Assembly (NCBI GenBank): GCA_018969425.1
Contig: JAGWYJ010000033.1
Location: forward strand, 1 to 36,497
Reading direction: 5' to 3'
Source: Alphaproteobacteria bacterium
Lineage (GTDB): Bacteria > Pseudomonadota > Alphaproteobacteria > Caulobacterales > Hyphomonadaceae
DNA: 36,497 nt
Numbering within the stretch: position 1 is the first letter of the stretch; every line of letters begins with the position of its first letter. Below, one piece after another: positions 17,145-26,450 of this stretch. The position numbers and the translations under genes are program-made. The notes beneath the pieces are model-generated. The model saw nothing but the letters and a program-made list of their open reading frames with translations. It searched no databases and was not told the DNA's origin.

Positions 17145-18341
17145 ATGCGCGATCGTCATCGATCTCGGGACAGGGCGCCCTATGCGAGCGATCCCGACGC
17201 GTCCCGCGGGCGCCTCCATCCCGAACCCCCAAGTCGTTCCAGGACCGATTTTCAGCGCGACCGGGACCGGATCATTCATGCCGACGCGTTCCGTCGCCTC
17301 AAGCAGAAGACCCAGGTCTTCGTCGCCCATGAAGGCGATCACTACCGGACCCGCCTCACTCATTCCCTTGAGGTCGCCCAGATCGCCCGCTCGGCCGCCC
17401 GCACCCTCGGGCTGGACGAGGATCTCACTGAAGCGCTCGCCCTCGCCCACGATATCGGCCATCCGCCCTTCGGCCATGCCGGAGAAAACGCCCTCGATGC
17501 GGTCATGGCCCCTTATGGCGGGTTTGATCACAACGCCCAGGCCCTGCGGGTCCTGACGCGCCTTGAGCACAAATATCCCGCTTTCGACGGCCTGAACCTC
17601 ACCTGGGAGACCCTTGAGGGGGTCATCAAGCATAATGGTCCGCTCCTGCGGTCCGGGGAGGATATGTCTCGTCTGCCGGCCGCCTTTCGCGATTATGAGG
17701 CCCTCCAGTCGCTTGAACTCCATTCCTTCGCAGGTCCCGAGGCTCAGATCGCCGCTCTCGCTGACGATATCGCCTACAATAATCACGACATTGAGGATGG
17801 GCTCAGGGCGGGCCTCTTCACCCTTGCCGATCTGATGGATGTCCCTCTGGCGAGGGAGGCGTTCGTCTCCGTGACGGCGGATTATCCTGATCTCGAGCCC
17901 TCTCGCCTGATCGCTGAAGCGGTCAGGCGCCTGATCGGCGTCTGGATCGGCGATCTCACGGAGGAATTCGCCCGACGGGCGGCGCGGGCGGCTCCCGCCA
18001 GCGTCGCCGAGGTCAGGGCGCTCGATCATCCGCTGGCGGCTTTTTCCGAAGAGATCGACGCGAGGCAGAAGCCCCTGCGCGCTTTCCTCTTCGAGCGCAT
18101 GTATCGACATCACCGCGTCAATCGCATGATGAGCCAGGCCCGGCGCATCGTCCGCGATCTGTTTCATCTCTTTCTTGAGGAGCCCGAAACCCTGCCTCCG
18201 CCCTGGCGCGACCGGGCTCGGCTCTGCGAGGGCGACACCCTGCTCCGGGCAAGGGTGGTGTGCGATTATATTGCGGGAATGACGGACACCTATGCGATCG
18301 AGGAGCACCGTCGTCTGTTCAATCTCGACCGCTGGGACTGA
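17145..18341 (+). CDS. dgt: Deoxyguanosinetriphosphate triphosphohydrolase-like protein
   Basis: A 398-residue HD-superfamily dNTPase, hydrolysing dNTPs to deoxynucleoside and triphosphate and so balancing nucleotide pools. The N-terminal [24 protein letters not shown] is the family signature. Metal ligands are His73 (RLTHSLEV) and His102-Asp103 ([15 protein letters not shown]), with a later Asp in [16 protein letters not shown]. The length and spacing fit the ~390-residue group 2 proteins in alphaproteobacteria. The ATG at 17145 follows a purine-rich GGGAAGG. In relatives argS commonly follows; here the SPOR gene follows instead. Confidence 0.93.
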   Translation: MRDRHRSRDRAPYASDPDASRGRLHPEPPSRSRTDFQRDRDRIIHADAFRRLKQKTQVFVAHEGDHYRTRLTHSLEVAQIARSAARTLGLDEDLTEALALAHDIGHPPFGHAGENALDAVMAPYGGFDHNAQALRVLTRLEHKYPAFDGLNLTWETLEGVIKHNGPLLRSGEDMSRLPAAFRDYEALQSLELHSFAGPEAQIAALADDIAYNNHDIEDGLRAGLFTLADLMDVPLAREAFVSVTADYPDLEPSRLIAEAVRRLIGVWIGDLTEEFARRAARAAPASVAEVRALDHPLAAFSEEIDARQKPLRAFLFERMYRHHRVNRMMSQARRIVRDLFHLFLEEPETLPPPWRDRARLCEGDTLLRARVVCDYIAGMTDTYAIEEHRRLFNLDRWD

Positions 18342-18364
18342 GTCGCGAGGGTTTGGATCTTTCG

Positions 18365-18380
18365 TTAGTCTTTGGTTAAC
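18365..18380 (+). promoter_or_regulatory. Near-consensus CtrA box before the SPOR-nagZ-scpAB cluster
   Basis: TTAGTCTTTGGTTAAC is one mismatch from TTAA-N7-TTAAC. GANTC sites flank it (GAGTC 18340-18344 and GAATC 18399-18403). It lies about 130 bases before the SPOR gene start, and no other start is closer downstream. A cell-cycle controlled promoter is inferred. Confidence 0.5.
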
Positions 18381-18511
18381 CATTGCGGTCCTTCCTCCGA
18401 ATCGGAGAAGTGCGGCCGCAGTGCGCGCACCTTGTCCCGCAGGCTCACCGGCGCCGGGCTTCGCGACAATCGAGGCGGACCTCCGGCGCCGCAAGTCGGG
18501 GTGGGACAGAT

Positions 18512-19540
18512 ATGACCGTCACCTATGGGGCCGGACCTTCCGGAAAGAAGCGACCGCCGAACCGTCCCTCCGGGCGCGATCTCGATCGGATGGTGTTCGG
18601 CCCCTCCGAGGATGATGTCGAAGACGTCGAGCCTGAGCCCCGCGTCCGGTCGCGTCAGGCTCGCGAAGACGCCGGATACCCCGGGGCGGGTCGCTCCGGC
18701 CGCGACTATTCCCGATTGCCCGAGGAATCAGGCGTTTATCCGCGCGTCGAGGATAATCGCAGAGGGCCGCTCATTCTCGCCGCCGCCTTCGCCCTGGTCC
18801 TGGTCTTCGGCCTTGTCGTGTGGAACGCCTACCGGGACGGCGTGCGGCCGGAGGACAGCGAGGTTGCGCCTCAGCTGGCCGAGGCCGGACCGTTCAAGAC
18901 CCGCCCGGACCCCGCCGACGCGCCCGTCGATCGGGTTGCGGAGGCCAGCGTCTTCGACACCGTTGAGCCCTCGTCTTCCGCGACCGGTCCGGACGCTCCG
19001 GACGCTCCGGAAGCGGTCGCATCGGCCTCTGAAGCCTCTGAGCCGGCCGCCCCGGATGTCCCCGTTCCCAGCGCCACCGAGGTGAGGCCTGAGCCGCCTG
19101 GAGCGGCGTCCGAAAAGGCTCAGCCCTCGGCTGCGCTTCAGCCGCCTCCCGCGTCATCGTCCCTGCGAAGCGCGCCTTCGCCCGCCGCCGCGCCGGCCCC
19201 GGTCGCGGCCGTATCCCCTGCGCCCGCGACCGTCTCGGCTCCCGCAGCGGCGATGCGGTCCGCGCCTGCCGGCGGGCCGGCTTTCTCCACAGGGGGAAAA
19301 TATGTGGTTCAGCTCGGCGCCCCGAGCTCGGAGGCGGCCGCCCAGGCGGAGTGGGATCGGCGTCGTCGGGCCATGCCGGAGTTGCTCGGCGGGGCGGAAC
19401 GGTTCATTGTCCGCGCGGACGTCAATGGACGGACGGTCTACAGGGTTCGAGCCGGATCCTTCGCCACCGCCGCGGATGCGGACGCGTTTTGCGGCATGAT
19501 CAAGGCTCGCGGAGGGGATTGTTTCAGGACCGAGAAATGA
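18512..19540 (+). CDS. SPOR-domain membrane protein
   Basis: 342 residues. A charged cytoplasmic N-terminus (residues 1-84) is followed by one membrane segment (PLILAAAFALVLVFGLVVW, ~86-104). A long Ala/Pro/Ser/Glu-rich periplasmic linker (~110-260) and a C-terminal SPOR domain follow (KYVVQLGAPSSEAAAQAEWD, then VYRVRAGSFATAADADAFCG). SPOR domains bind denuded peptidoglycan at division sites, so a septal role is likely. The start at 18512 (MTVTYGAG) is chosen over an in-frame one at 18383, whose extra 43 residues are Arg-rich and overlap the promoter region. The stop overlaps the nagZ start by 4 bases (ATGA), so the two are translationally coupled. Confidence 0.88.
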   Translation: MTVTYGAGPSGKKRPPNRPSGRDLDRMVFGPSEDDVEDVEPEPRVRSRQAREDAGYPGAGRSGRDYSRLPEESGVYPRVEDNRRGPLILAAAFALVLVFGLVVWNAYRDGVRPEDSEVAPQLAEAGPFKTRPDPADAPVDRVAEASVFDTVEPSSSATGPDAPDAPEAVASASEASEPAAPDVPVPSATEVRPEPPGAASEKAQPSAALQPPPASSSLRSAPSPAAAPAPVAAVSPAPATVSAPAAAMRSAPAGGPAFSTGGKYVVQLGAPSSEAAAQAEWDRRRRAMPELLGGAERFIVRADVNGRTVYRVRAGSFATAADADAFCGMIKARGGDCFRTEK

Positions 19541-20577
19541 CAGAGCCGCGCGCCTGCATACTGAGCTGCTCGGGACCGGAGCTGACGGCGGGCGAGGCGG
19601 CGCTTCTGGCTGATGCGCAGCCCTGGGGGATGATCCTCATGGGCCGGTCCTGCCGGAGCCGGGCTCAGGTCCGCGATCTGACGTCGTCCATCCGGGCGAT
19701 TCTCGGAGAGGAGGCGCTGATCTTCATCGATCAGGAGGGCGGACGCGTGCGTCGCCTGCGTCCTCCGGAATGGCCGGACTTCCCGGCGGCCGGGGTTTAT
19801 GGCGATCTCTACCGGGCGGATCCCGCTCTGGGCCTCGAGGCGGCCTGGCTCGGCTACCGCCTGATCGCCGCTGAGCTGGCGCCCCTGGGCGTTCGGGCGA
19901 ACTGCGCGCCCGTCCTCGATGTCCGCCATGCGGGCGCTCACGATATTGTCGGCGATCGGGCGTTCGGGACTGACCCGGAGCAGGTCGCAGCTCTGGCCCG
20001 GGCGGCGCTGGCGGGTCTTGCCGCCGGCGGCGTCGCCGGAGTGATCAAGCACATTCCCGGTCATGGCCGCGCTGAGCTGGACAGTCATGAAGCCCTCCCC
20101 GTGGTGAGAGCCTCGCGCGAGGAGCTTGCCCGCGATGCGCGCGCGTTCGCAGCTTTGACGGACGCTTCGATGGCGATGACCGCTCATGTGGCGTATGCGC
20201 TCTGGGATGAGAACGCCTGCGCCACGCTCTCGCCGACGGTGATCGGCCGGGTGATCCGGGGCGATATCGGTTTCAACGGGCTCCTGATGAGCGATGATCT
20301 CGGGATGAAGGCGCTGGGCGGTCCCCTGGCGAGCCGTGCGGAGCGGGCCCTGGCGGCCGGTTGCGACGTGGCGCTTCATTGCTCGGGGTTCGTGAGCGAT
20401 CCTGCGGTCGTTCTGGCCGAGATGACGGAGGTCGCATCCGCATCTCCCCCTCTGTCCGGCGCCGCTCTTGATCGCGCCAGGGCCGCCCGGAAAGCCGTCG
20501 GGACCGCCGAGCCGTTCGATCCCGCCGAAGGACGAGCCCGTCTGGATGGTCTCCTGTCCGGTCTTGCGCGGTCATGA
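19537..20577 (+). CDS. nagZ: Beta-N-acetylhexosaminidase
   Basis: A 346-residue glycoside hydrolase family 3 enzyme that removes GlcNAc from cytosolic muropeptides in peptidoglycan recycling. IDQEGGRVRRLRPP, the catalytic loop KHIPGHGRAELDSHEALP (Lys171-His172, Asp182-Ser183-His184) and the nucleophile segment GLLMSDDLGMKAL (Asp253/254) are all present. Usual NagZ proteins are 330-345 residues, so it is complete. The N-terminus (ACILSCSGPELTAGEAALL) matches alphaproteobacterial forms. It is coupled at both ends by ATGA overlaps, with the SPOR gene before and scpA after. Its product may affect beta-lactamase induction where ampR-ampC exist, but none is seen here. Confidence 0.93.
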   Translation: MTEPRACILSCSGPELTAGEAALLADAQPWGMILMGRSCRSRAQVRDLTSSIRAILGEEALIFIDQEGGRVRRLRPPEWPDFPAAGVYGDLYRADPALGLEAAWLGYRLIAAELAPLGVRANCAPVLDVRHAGAHDIVGDRAFGTDPEQVAALARAALAGLAAGGVAGVIKHIPGHGRAELDSHEALPVVRASREELARDARAFAALTDASMAMTAHVAYALWDENACATLSPTVIGRVIRGDIGFNGLLMSDDLGMKALGGPLASRAERALAAGCDVALHCSGFVSDPAVVLAEMTEVASASPPLSGAALDRARAARKAVGTAEPFDPAEGRARLDGLLSGLARS

Positions 20578-21410
20578 CGCCTCCCGTGCGGGATGATCTG
20601 CTCGATCAGGCGTCCGCCGATGCGCAGGACGCCGACGCCCGCAATCGTTTTGTGGTCGACCTCGAAGGCTATGAAGGTCCCCTTCATCTGCTGCTCGATC
20701 TCGCGCGCCGCCAGAAGGTTGATCTGCGTCGGATCTCGATCCTGGAGCTGGCCGATCAGTATCTCGCCTTCGTCCGGGACGTTCAGGATCGCCGCATGGA
20801 TCTGGCGGCCGATTACCTTCTGATGGCCGCCTGGCTCGCCTATCTGAAGTCGCGGCTGCTTCTTCCCGAGAAGGTCGAGGATGAGGCTGAGGGGATGGGC
20901 GGGGGGGAGGGCATGGCCCAGCGTCTCGCCTTCCGCCTGGCGCGTCTTGCGGCGATGAGGGAGGCTGCATCCGACCTGTTTCAGGGGCGGCTGGACGGAC
21001 GAGACGTCTTCGCCCGAGGCGATCCTCAGGTCCCGAATGTCGTGCGCACCAGCGTCTGGACCACATCCTTCTACGACCTGATGAAGGCCTTCGGCGACAT
21101 CAACGGTCGGAAGGTCCGCAGACGCGCCCACCAGGTCCGGCGCCAGCCCGTCCTGCCGCTGGAGGCCGCCCGGCGGCGTCTGGCGGCGATCCTGCCGGAG
21201 CTGGACGACTGGACGACGGTGGAGGCGATCCGCACCCGGGTGGAGGCGGGGCCTGAAGCGCCGGTCCGTTCGGTGGTGGCGAGCGTTTTTTCTGCGGCGC
21301 TTGATCTGACCCGCGAACGCGCGCTGGAGCTTCGTCAGGATGCGCCTTACCGGGATCTTTATCTTCGCCGCATCCGGTCCGCCGAGGCGCCTACGGAGGA
21401 CACAGGATGA
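20574..21410 (+). CDS. scpA: Segregation and condensation protein A
   Basis: 278 residues of the ScpA kleisin family, which bridges SMC heads with ScpB for chromosome condensation. The N-terminal signature is VDLEGYEGPLHLLLDLARRQ followed by VDLRRISILELADQYL. AADYLLMAAWLAYLKSRLLL completes the N-terminal domain, and a C-terminal winged helix is suggested by WTTVEAIRTRVEAG and FSAALDLTRERALELRQDAP. The ATG overlaps the nagZ stop and the TGA overlaps the scpB start, so stoichiometric translation is likely. Confidence 0.94.
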   Translation: MTPPVRDDLLDQASADAQDADARNRFVVDLEGYEGPLHLLLDLARRQKVDLRRISILELADQYLAFVRDVQDRRMDLAADYLLMAAWLAYLKSRLLLPEKVEDEAEGMGGGEGMAQRLAFRLARLAAMREAASDLFQGRLDGRDVFARGDPQVPNVVRTSVWTTSFYDLMKAFGDINGRKVRRRAHQVRRQPVLPLEAARRRLAAILPELDDWTTVEAIRTRVEAGPEAPVRSVVASVFSAALDLTRERALELRQDAPYRDLYLRRIRSAEAPTEDTG

Positions 21411-22261
21411 CTGAGGGCGATTCATCCGGACGCGATGATGAGGACATGGGGCTTGATCCGGCCGCCATTCGCGAAGCGGTCGCCCGTCTCGCCCGCGCCC
21501 CGGCGCGTCCCGGGCCGTCGCGACCCGGGGATCCGCTCGCGCAGCCGGGCGAGGCGCCTCTGTCCCGGGAGCCGGGCCCGGTCCCGTCCGCGCCGGAGCC
21601 GGATGAGGAACGTCTCGCAGACGCCCTGCGTCGGGCCGAGGCGGTGCTGTTCGCCTCCGCTGAGCCGATTGACGCCGCTTCGCTCGCCGGGGCTCTGCCT
21701 CCGGGCGTGGAGGCGGGCGATGTTCTGATGCGGCTGAAGGCGCAGTATCGCGATCGGGGCGTGCAGCTTGTCGAGGTCGCCGGAAAATGGCGTTTCCAGA
21801 CAGCCGCTGATCTCGCCTTTCTGTTCGAGGAGACCCGGGAGCAGCCCCGCGCTCTGTCGAGAGCGGCCCTCGAGACGCTGGCGATCATCGCCTACTGTCA
21901 GCCCGCGACGCGCGCCGAGATCGAGGATGTGAGAGGCGTCGCCGTATCGCGCGGCACGCTGGACGTTTTGATGGAGGCCGGCTGGGTCAAGCCGCGCGGA
22001 CGGCGTCGGGCCCCTGGCCGACCGGTCACCTACGGCACGACTGAGGCGTTCCTGATTCACTTCGGACTTGATTCGCTGGACGCCCTGCCGGGGCGCGAGG
22101 ATCTGCGCGCAGCCGGCCTTCTGGCGGCTGATCTGCCGCGGGACTTCGATATTGCGGGTCCGCCCAGGGATCCGCAAACCGGTGAGCGGCTCGAAGAGCT
22201 GCCGCTCGAAGAGCCTGAATTCCAGACCGATTTCATGGCGGGAGCGGATGATCGGCCCTGA
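21407..22261 (+). CDS. scpB: Segregation and condensation protein B
   Basis: 284 residues, partner of ScpA in the SMC complex. A non-conserved acidic/proline-rich N-terminus (~65 residues) precedes the two winged helices. The first is DALRRAEAVLFASAEPIDAA with the segment up to YRDRGVQLVEVAGKWRFQTA; the second is LSRAALETLAIIAYCQPATR followed by AEIEDVRGVAVSRGTLDVLM. TYGTTEAFLIHFGLDSLDAL is the typical end of the core. The length is above that of typical ScpB (~200) because of both tails. Confidence 0.94.
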   Translation: MTEGDSSGRDDEDMGLDPAAIREAVARLARAPARPGPSRPGDPLAQPGEAPLSREPGPVPSAPEPDEERLADALRRAEAVLFASAEPIDAASLAGALPPGVEAGDVLMRLKAQYRDRGVQLVEVAGKWRFQTAADLAFLFEETREQPRALSRAALETLAIIAYCQPATRAEIEDVRGVAVSRGTLDVLMEAGWVKPRGRRRAPGRPVTYGTTEAFLIHFGLDSLDALPGREDLRAAGLLAADLPRDFDIAGPPRDPQTGERLEELPLEEPEFQTDFMAGADDRP

Positions 22262-22369
22262 GCATTTGCCTCCGCGCCCGGCAGGCGTTACGTTGGGGTA
22301 TAGATGGATCCTGTCGGATGAAAGGGCGTCGTCTGGACGTTCGGCCGGCGGAGAAGCGGAGTAGCTGCG

Positions 22370-22597
22370 ATGTTCGGACGCCTCGGTCCCGTCGAGATCA
22401 TTGTCATTCTCGCCGTCATTCTTCTGTTTTTCGGAGGTCGCGGAAAGATTTCCGCGATGATGGGCGATATGGCCAAGGGTATCAAAAGCTTTCGCAAGGG
22501 CATGAAGGAAAGCGATCAGGCGGAGGAATCGACGCCTCCGACGATGATCGGCGAGCCGATCAATGTGACCCCGGAAAAGGAAAAGTCGAAGGCCTGA
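22370..22597 (+). CDS. tatA: Sec-independent protein translocase subunit TatA
   Basis: 75 residues. One N-terminal membrane helix ([19 protein letters not shown], with the FFGG turn) is followed by an amphipathic helix ([18 protein letters not shown]) and a charged tail. TatA multimers form the pore for folded twin-arginine proteins. It lies 108 bases after scpB and 46 before tatB. Confidence 0.94.
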   Translation: MFGRLGPVEIIVILAVILLFFGGRGKISAMMGDMAKGIKSFRKGMKESDQAEESTPPTMIGEPINVTPEKEKSKA

Positions 22598-22643
22598 GCG
22601 TCTCGTTCATGGCCCTCTGCGCCCCGGGAGGAGCGAAACCGTC

Positions 22644-23198
22644 ATGATGCCGGGAGTCGGTTTCGCCGAGATGGTGGTTCTGGTTCTGGTGGCGATCGTC
22701 GTCATCGGCCCCAAGGATCTGCCTTTGATGATGCGCAAGTTCGGGCGCTTCACCGGAAAGATGCGTGCGATGGCGTTCGAGTTTCGTCAGGGTTTCGAAG
22801 AGCTGGGCCGTCAGGCCGAACTTGAGGAGCTTCGGCGCGAGGTGGCCGATCTCAAGCGTCATACGGGCATGGAGGAGTTCACCCGCGAGATGGAGAAGGA
22901 CCGCGCGGACATGGAGCGGGATCTGCGCGAGGCGGCCTCCGCCTCCGAGACCCCGAGGCCTGCTCCGGCCGCTCGCTCCGCCGAGCAGACGCAGCCTGTC
23001 TCCGCTCTCCCGGCGGCTACGGAGACGCCGAGCCTGCTTCCGCCTGAGGCGATCGCCGCCCTGAACGCCCGGCTTGGGGATTATCACGAGGGTGAGGATC
23101 ACGGTCCCCCGCCGGCTCCCCTGACTGCGCCCATCGAGGGGGCCGAGACCCTCTCTGCGGATCGCCTTCCTCCTGAACGACAGGGCGCGCCCGCGTGA
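22644..23198 (+). CDS. tatB: Sec-independent protein translocase subunit TatB
   Basis: 184 residues. The N-terminus MMPGVGFAEMVVLVLVAIVV continuing to IGPKDLPLMMRKFGR is the TatB membrane helix and Gly-Pro turn. It is followed by amphipathic and coiled-coil-like helices (LEELRREVADLKRH, EMEKDRADMERDLRE) and a Pro/Ala-rich tail. TatB forms the substrate receptor with TatC. The ATG at 22644 is directly followed by a second ATG. The stop overlaps the tatC GTG by 4 bases. Confidence 0.94.
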   Translation: MMPGVGFAEMVVLVLVAIVVIGPKDLPLMMRKFGRFTGKMRAMAFEFRQGFEELGRQAELEELRREVADLKRHTGMEEFTREMEKDRADMERDLREAASASETPRPAPAARSAEQTQPVSALPAATETPSLLPPEAIAALNARLGDYHEGEDHGPPPAPLTAPIEGAETLSADRLPPERQGAPA

Positions 23199-24037
23199 CC
23201 GCCAAGGCTCTTCCACCGCCTGAGGACGAGGTCGAGGCGAGCCGTGCGCCGCTGATGGATCATCTCGTCGAGCTTAGGCAAAGGCTCACACGCATTCTCA
23301 TTGCGATCGGAGTGGTGTTCTGTGCTGGCTGGTTCGTCTCCCAGAAGGGCCTCGACATTCTCCTTGTCCCCTTCAGCGACTCGGCGCTTCGCCACGGTCG
23401 AGAAGGCACTGAGGTTGTGTTTACGGCGCCGCTGGAGCTTCTGTTCATAAAGCTCAAACTGTCGTTTCTGATTGCGATCGCCGTGACCTTTCCCTTCATC
23501 GCCTACCAGGTTTACGCCTTTGTGGCGCCGGGGCTGTACAGGCAGGAGCGGGCGGCGGTGCTTCCGTTTCTGTTCGTCATGCCTGTCCTCTTCGTGGGCG
23601 GGGCCTCGCTCGTCTATTTCTCGGTCCTGCCGATCTTCATGGACCTCTCCTTCGATCAGGAGTTCGCCGGCGCCGCCGCGCGGGTCGTCTATCTTCCCAA
23701 GGTCAAGGAGTACTACGATCTCGCGATCTCTCTCCTGACCGCCTTCGGTCTCGCCTTCCAGCTGCCGGTCGTGTTGGCCCTTCTGGCGCGCGCAGGCGTG
23801 GTATCCGCCTCCGGACTGCGAAAGGGTCGAAAATACGCCATTGTCGTTATTTTCATCGTCGCAGCGGTCATGACCCCGCCCGATCCCTTCAGCCAGTTCA
23901 TTCTGGGGATCCCTCTCATCGGTCTTTATGAGGCGGGCATCATCTCGGCAGCTCTCATTGAACGCGGACGGCGGCGGCGGGAGGCGGCGGAGGCGGCCGC
24001 TGAGGCCGCTGAGGCGGGAGAGGCCCGGACAGCCTGA
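23195..24037 (+). CDS. tatC: Sec-independent protein translocase subunit TatC
   Basis: 280 residues with six predicted membrane helices. The early signature MDHLVELRQRLTRILIAIGV continues with periplasmic loops that include FTAPLELLFIKLKLSFLIAI (the conserved FTxPxE..F motif with Glu). PFIAYQVYAFVAPGLYRQER follows, and then MTPPDPFSQFILGIPLIGLY. TatC recognises the twin-arginine signal. It starts with GTG in GTGA, coupled to tatB. The C-terminal tail is Ala/Glu/Arg-rich. Confidence 0.95.
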   Translation: MTAKALPPPEDEVEASRAPLMDHLVELRQRLTRILIAIGVVFCAGWFVSQKGLDILLVPFSDSALRHGREGTEVVFTAPLELLFIKLKLSFLIAIAVTFPFIAYQVYAFVAPGLYRQERAAVLPFLFVMPVLFVGGASLVYFSVLPIFMDLSFDQEFAGAAARVVYLPKVKEYYDLAISLLTAFGLAFQLPVVLALLARAGVVSASGLRKGRKYAIVVIFIVAAVMTPPDPFSQFILGIPLIGLYEAGIISAALIERGRRRREAAEAAAEAAEAGEARTA

Positions 24038-24160
24038 CGCCTCGGTCCTCCCGGACAGGATCGGCCGGATGGGGATCTTGGGGCAGGGGGCTCTGTGCGG
24101 ACGCCCAAGGCGTGCTAGATGTCCCGCCGCCCCGTTGCTCCCGAACCACAGGCCAGCCCC

Positions 24161-25594
24161 ATGCATGACATCAAAGCCATTCGCGAGACGTCCGAGACCT
24201 ACGCTCAGGCCTGGTCGCGCCGTCCGGGCCTCGACGGCCGAGCGCTTGTCGAACAGGTTCTGGCTCTTGATGCGGCGGTGAGGTCGGCCGTTCGCGAGAA
24301 GGAGCTGGCCGAGCAGACGCGCAACGCCCGTTCCCGCGAGATCGGCCGCGCAAAGGCCTCAGGCGACGAGGCCCTCTTCAACCGCCTGCGGGGCGAGGTG
24401 GAGGAGGCCAAGTCTGTGATCGAGAGCGCGGGAGCAAGAGAGATGATCGCTCTTCGCGAGCGGGACGATCTTCTCGCCCGGTTGCCCAATCTCCCTCTGG
24501 TCTCGGTCCCTGACGGACGGGACGAAACCGGCAACAGGGAGGTCCGCAGAGCCGGAGAGCCGCGGGTCTTCTCTTTCCCGGTCAGGGATCATGCCGACCT
24601 CGGCGAAGCCTTGAGGGGACCGGGCGGGATGATGATGGATTTCGAGGCGGCGGCGCGGATGTCCGGGGCGCGTTTCGTCGTCCTCAGGGGCGCTCTGGCC
24701 CGTCTTGAACGCGCTCTCGCCGCGTTCATGCTCGACATCCAGACTGGCGAGCACGGGTATAGCGAAACCGCGGTTCCTCTCATGGTCCGCGATCCGGCCA
24801 TGTTCGGGACCGGGCAGCTTCCGAAGTTCCGTGAGGATCTCTTCAGCGCCGGCCCTCGCGATCCGGATGGGTTCTTTGAAGCGGTGTCTGCGAGCGCGCC
24901 GCGCGGGCCGGACGGGGCCGTGACCGCGCCGCCTGCGGATTTCGCGACCCTTTATGCCGAAGCGGCGGCGCGTCGTGAGCTCGCCTCGGAGCGATACCTG
25001 ATTCCGACCGCAGAGGTCTCCCTGACCAATCTCGTGCGGGATCAAATCCTCGATGGAACCGCTCTGCCCATGCGGATGACGGCGGCGACCCCGTGTTTCC
25101 GGTCTGAGGCCGGCTCGGGCGGCCGCGATATCCGGGGAATGATCCGCCAGCATCAGTTCGTCAAGGTGGAGCTGGTCTCCATCGTCCGGCCCGAAGATTC
25201 GGAAACCGAACTCGATCGCATGACCGCCTGCGCGGAGGAGATTCTGCGTCGTCTCGGCCTGCCGTTCCGAACCATGCTTCTGTGCGCCGGCGACATGGGG
25301 TTCGGGGCGCGCAAGACGTACGACATCGAGGTCTGGCTGCCGAGCCAGGGATGTTATCGCGAGATCTCCTCCTGTTCCGATTGCGGAGATTTTCAGGCGC
25401 GACGGATGGATGCTCGCTTCCGTCGCGCGGCCGGCGAGAAGCCCGAGTTCGTCCACACCCTGAACGGCTCAGGTCTCGCGGTCGGCCGCACACTTGTGGC
25501 TGTGCTGGAGAACTATCAGGAGGCGGACGGATCGATCCGTATCCCCGACGCGCTCAGGCCCTATATGGGCGGCCTTGAAGCGATCGGCCCCTAG
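24161..25594 (+). CDS. serS: Seryl-tRNA synthetase with an internal insertion
   Basis: A 477-residue class II synthetase. The start at 24161 ([10 protein letters not shown]) matches the family; 14 in-frame upstream codons do not. The N-terminal coiled-coil arm that grips tRNA-Ser spans residues ~28-105. Motif 2 is in [20 protein letters not shown] and motif 3 in [17 protein letters not shown], with [16 protein letters not shown] before it. Most bacterial SerRS have ~420-430 residues with a short link between KFREDLF and [12 protein letters not shown]. Here about 45-50 extra residues (~229-277, [20 protein letters not shown] onward) fill that link, in frame and with the same codon style. Active-site residues are intact, so it is probably functional. 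It lies 123 bases after tatC. Confidence 0.94.
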   Translation: MHDIKAIRETSETYAQAWSRRPGLDGRALVEQVLALDAAVRSAVREKELAEQTRNARSREIGRAKASGDEALFNRLRGEVEEAKSVIESAGAREMIALRERDDLLARLPNLPLVSVPDGRDETGNREVRRAGEPRVFSFPVRDHADLGEALRGPGGMMMDFEAAARMSGARFVVLRGALARLERALAAFMLDIQTGEHGYSETAVPLMVRDPAMFGTGQLPKFREDLFSAGPRDPDGFFEAVSASAPRGPDGAVTAPPADFATLYAEAAARRELASERYLIPTAEVSLTNLVRDQILDGTALPMRMTAATPCFRSEAGSGGRDIRGMIRQHQFVKVELVSIVRPEDSETELDRMTACAEEILRRLGLPFRTMLLCAGDMGFGARKTYDIEVWLPSQGCYREISSCSDCGDFQARRMDARFRRAAGEKPEFVHTLNGSGLAVGRTLVAVLENYQEADGSIRIPDALRPYMGGLEAIGP

Positions 25595-25673
25595 CGGCGG
25601 GCGCGATCGCAGGCGTCGGCGCTTGGGCGCAGGCCGGCTGCGGTTTACAAGATTTCAAAAAGGGTCAGGCCTG

Positions 25674-26450
25674 ATGCGAATTCTGCTCACCAATGACGAC
25701 GGGATCGACGCGCCGGGCCTCGCCGTGCTCCAGGACATCGCGCGCAACCTCTCGGACGATGTCTGGATCGTCGCGCCGCAGGAGGAGCAGTCCGGCCAGG
25801 CCCGGGCTGTGACCCTGACTGCGCCCGTGCGGGTGCGCGAGGAGGGAGCCAAACGCTATTCGGTGTCCGGAACGCCCTCTGACGCGGTGCTCCTCGGGGT
25901 GCTGGAGATCCTGAAGGATCATCGTCCGGATCTCATCCTGTCGGGGGTCAATCGCGGACAGAATCTCGCGGAGGACACCAGCCAGTCCGGCACCGTGGCC
26001 GCCGCCATTGAAGGCATGCATCTGGGCGTACCCTCGATCGCGCTCTCTCAGGCGCGGAATTTTCGCAAGGGCGAGACGATTCCGTGGGAGACCTCCCGCG
26101 TGTGGGGACCGCGCGTGGTTCGCGAGCTGCTGCGAACCGGCTGGCCTCGGGCCGTCGTCATGAATGTCAATTTTCCGGACCGCCCGGTTGAGGAGGTCGC
26201 CGGCGTCGAGGTGACGCGCCAGGGGTTTCGCGACGAGGCGATCTCGCATCTGGACAAGCGCATGGACCTGCGCGGGGGCGAGTATTTCTGGATCGGCTAT
26301 GTCGGAAAGCTGTCCGAGCCGGCCGAGGGAACGGACCTGCGAGCGATCTATGACGGCCGGATCTCCGTCACTCCGCTCAATATCGATATGACGGATCATG
26401 TCTTCCGGGACGAGCTGTCCCGGGTCTTTGCGCCCCCAAAGCTCGGATGA
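25674..26450 (+). CDS. surE: 5'/3'-nucleotidase SurE
   Basis: A 258-residue metal-dependent survival protein that dephosphorylates nucleoside monophosphates. The metal site is in MRILLTNDDGIDAPGL (Asp8, Asp9), with Ser in EEQSGQARAVTL, then SVSGTPSDAVLLGVLE and SGVNRGQNLAEDTSQSGTVA. The start at 25674 begins exactly at the conserved motif, with an AAAAAGGGTCAGG purine-rich stretch before it; earlier in-frame codons overlap serS. The stop overlaps the pcm start (ATGA), the widespread surE-pcm pairing linked with stationary-phase survival. Confidence 0.95.
   Translation: MRILLTNDDGIDAPGLAVLQDIARNLSDDVWIVAPQEEQSGQARAVTLTAPVRVREEGAKRYSVSGTPSDAVLLGVLEILKDHRPDLILSGVNRGQNLAEDTSQSGTVAAAIEGMHLGVPSIALSQARNFRKGETIPWETSRVWGPRVVRELLRTGWPRAVVMNVNFPDRPVEEVAGVEVTRQGFRDEAISHLDKRMDLRGGEYFWIGYVGKLSEPAEGTDLRAIYDGRISVTPLNIDMTDHVFRDELSRVFAPPKLG

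Noticed and set aside
17088-18494. 468-codon minus-strand frame opposite dgt
   Set aside because: Mirror of dgt codons and overlaps the erpA-dgt promoter region; no family resemblance.
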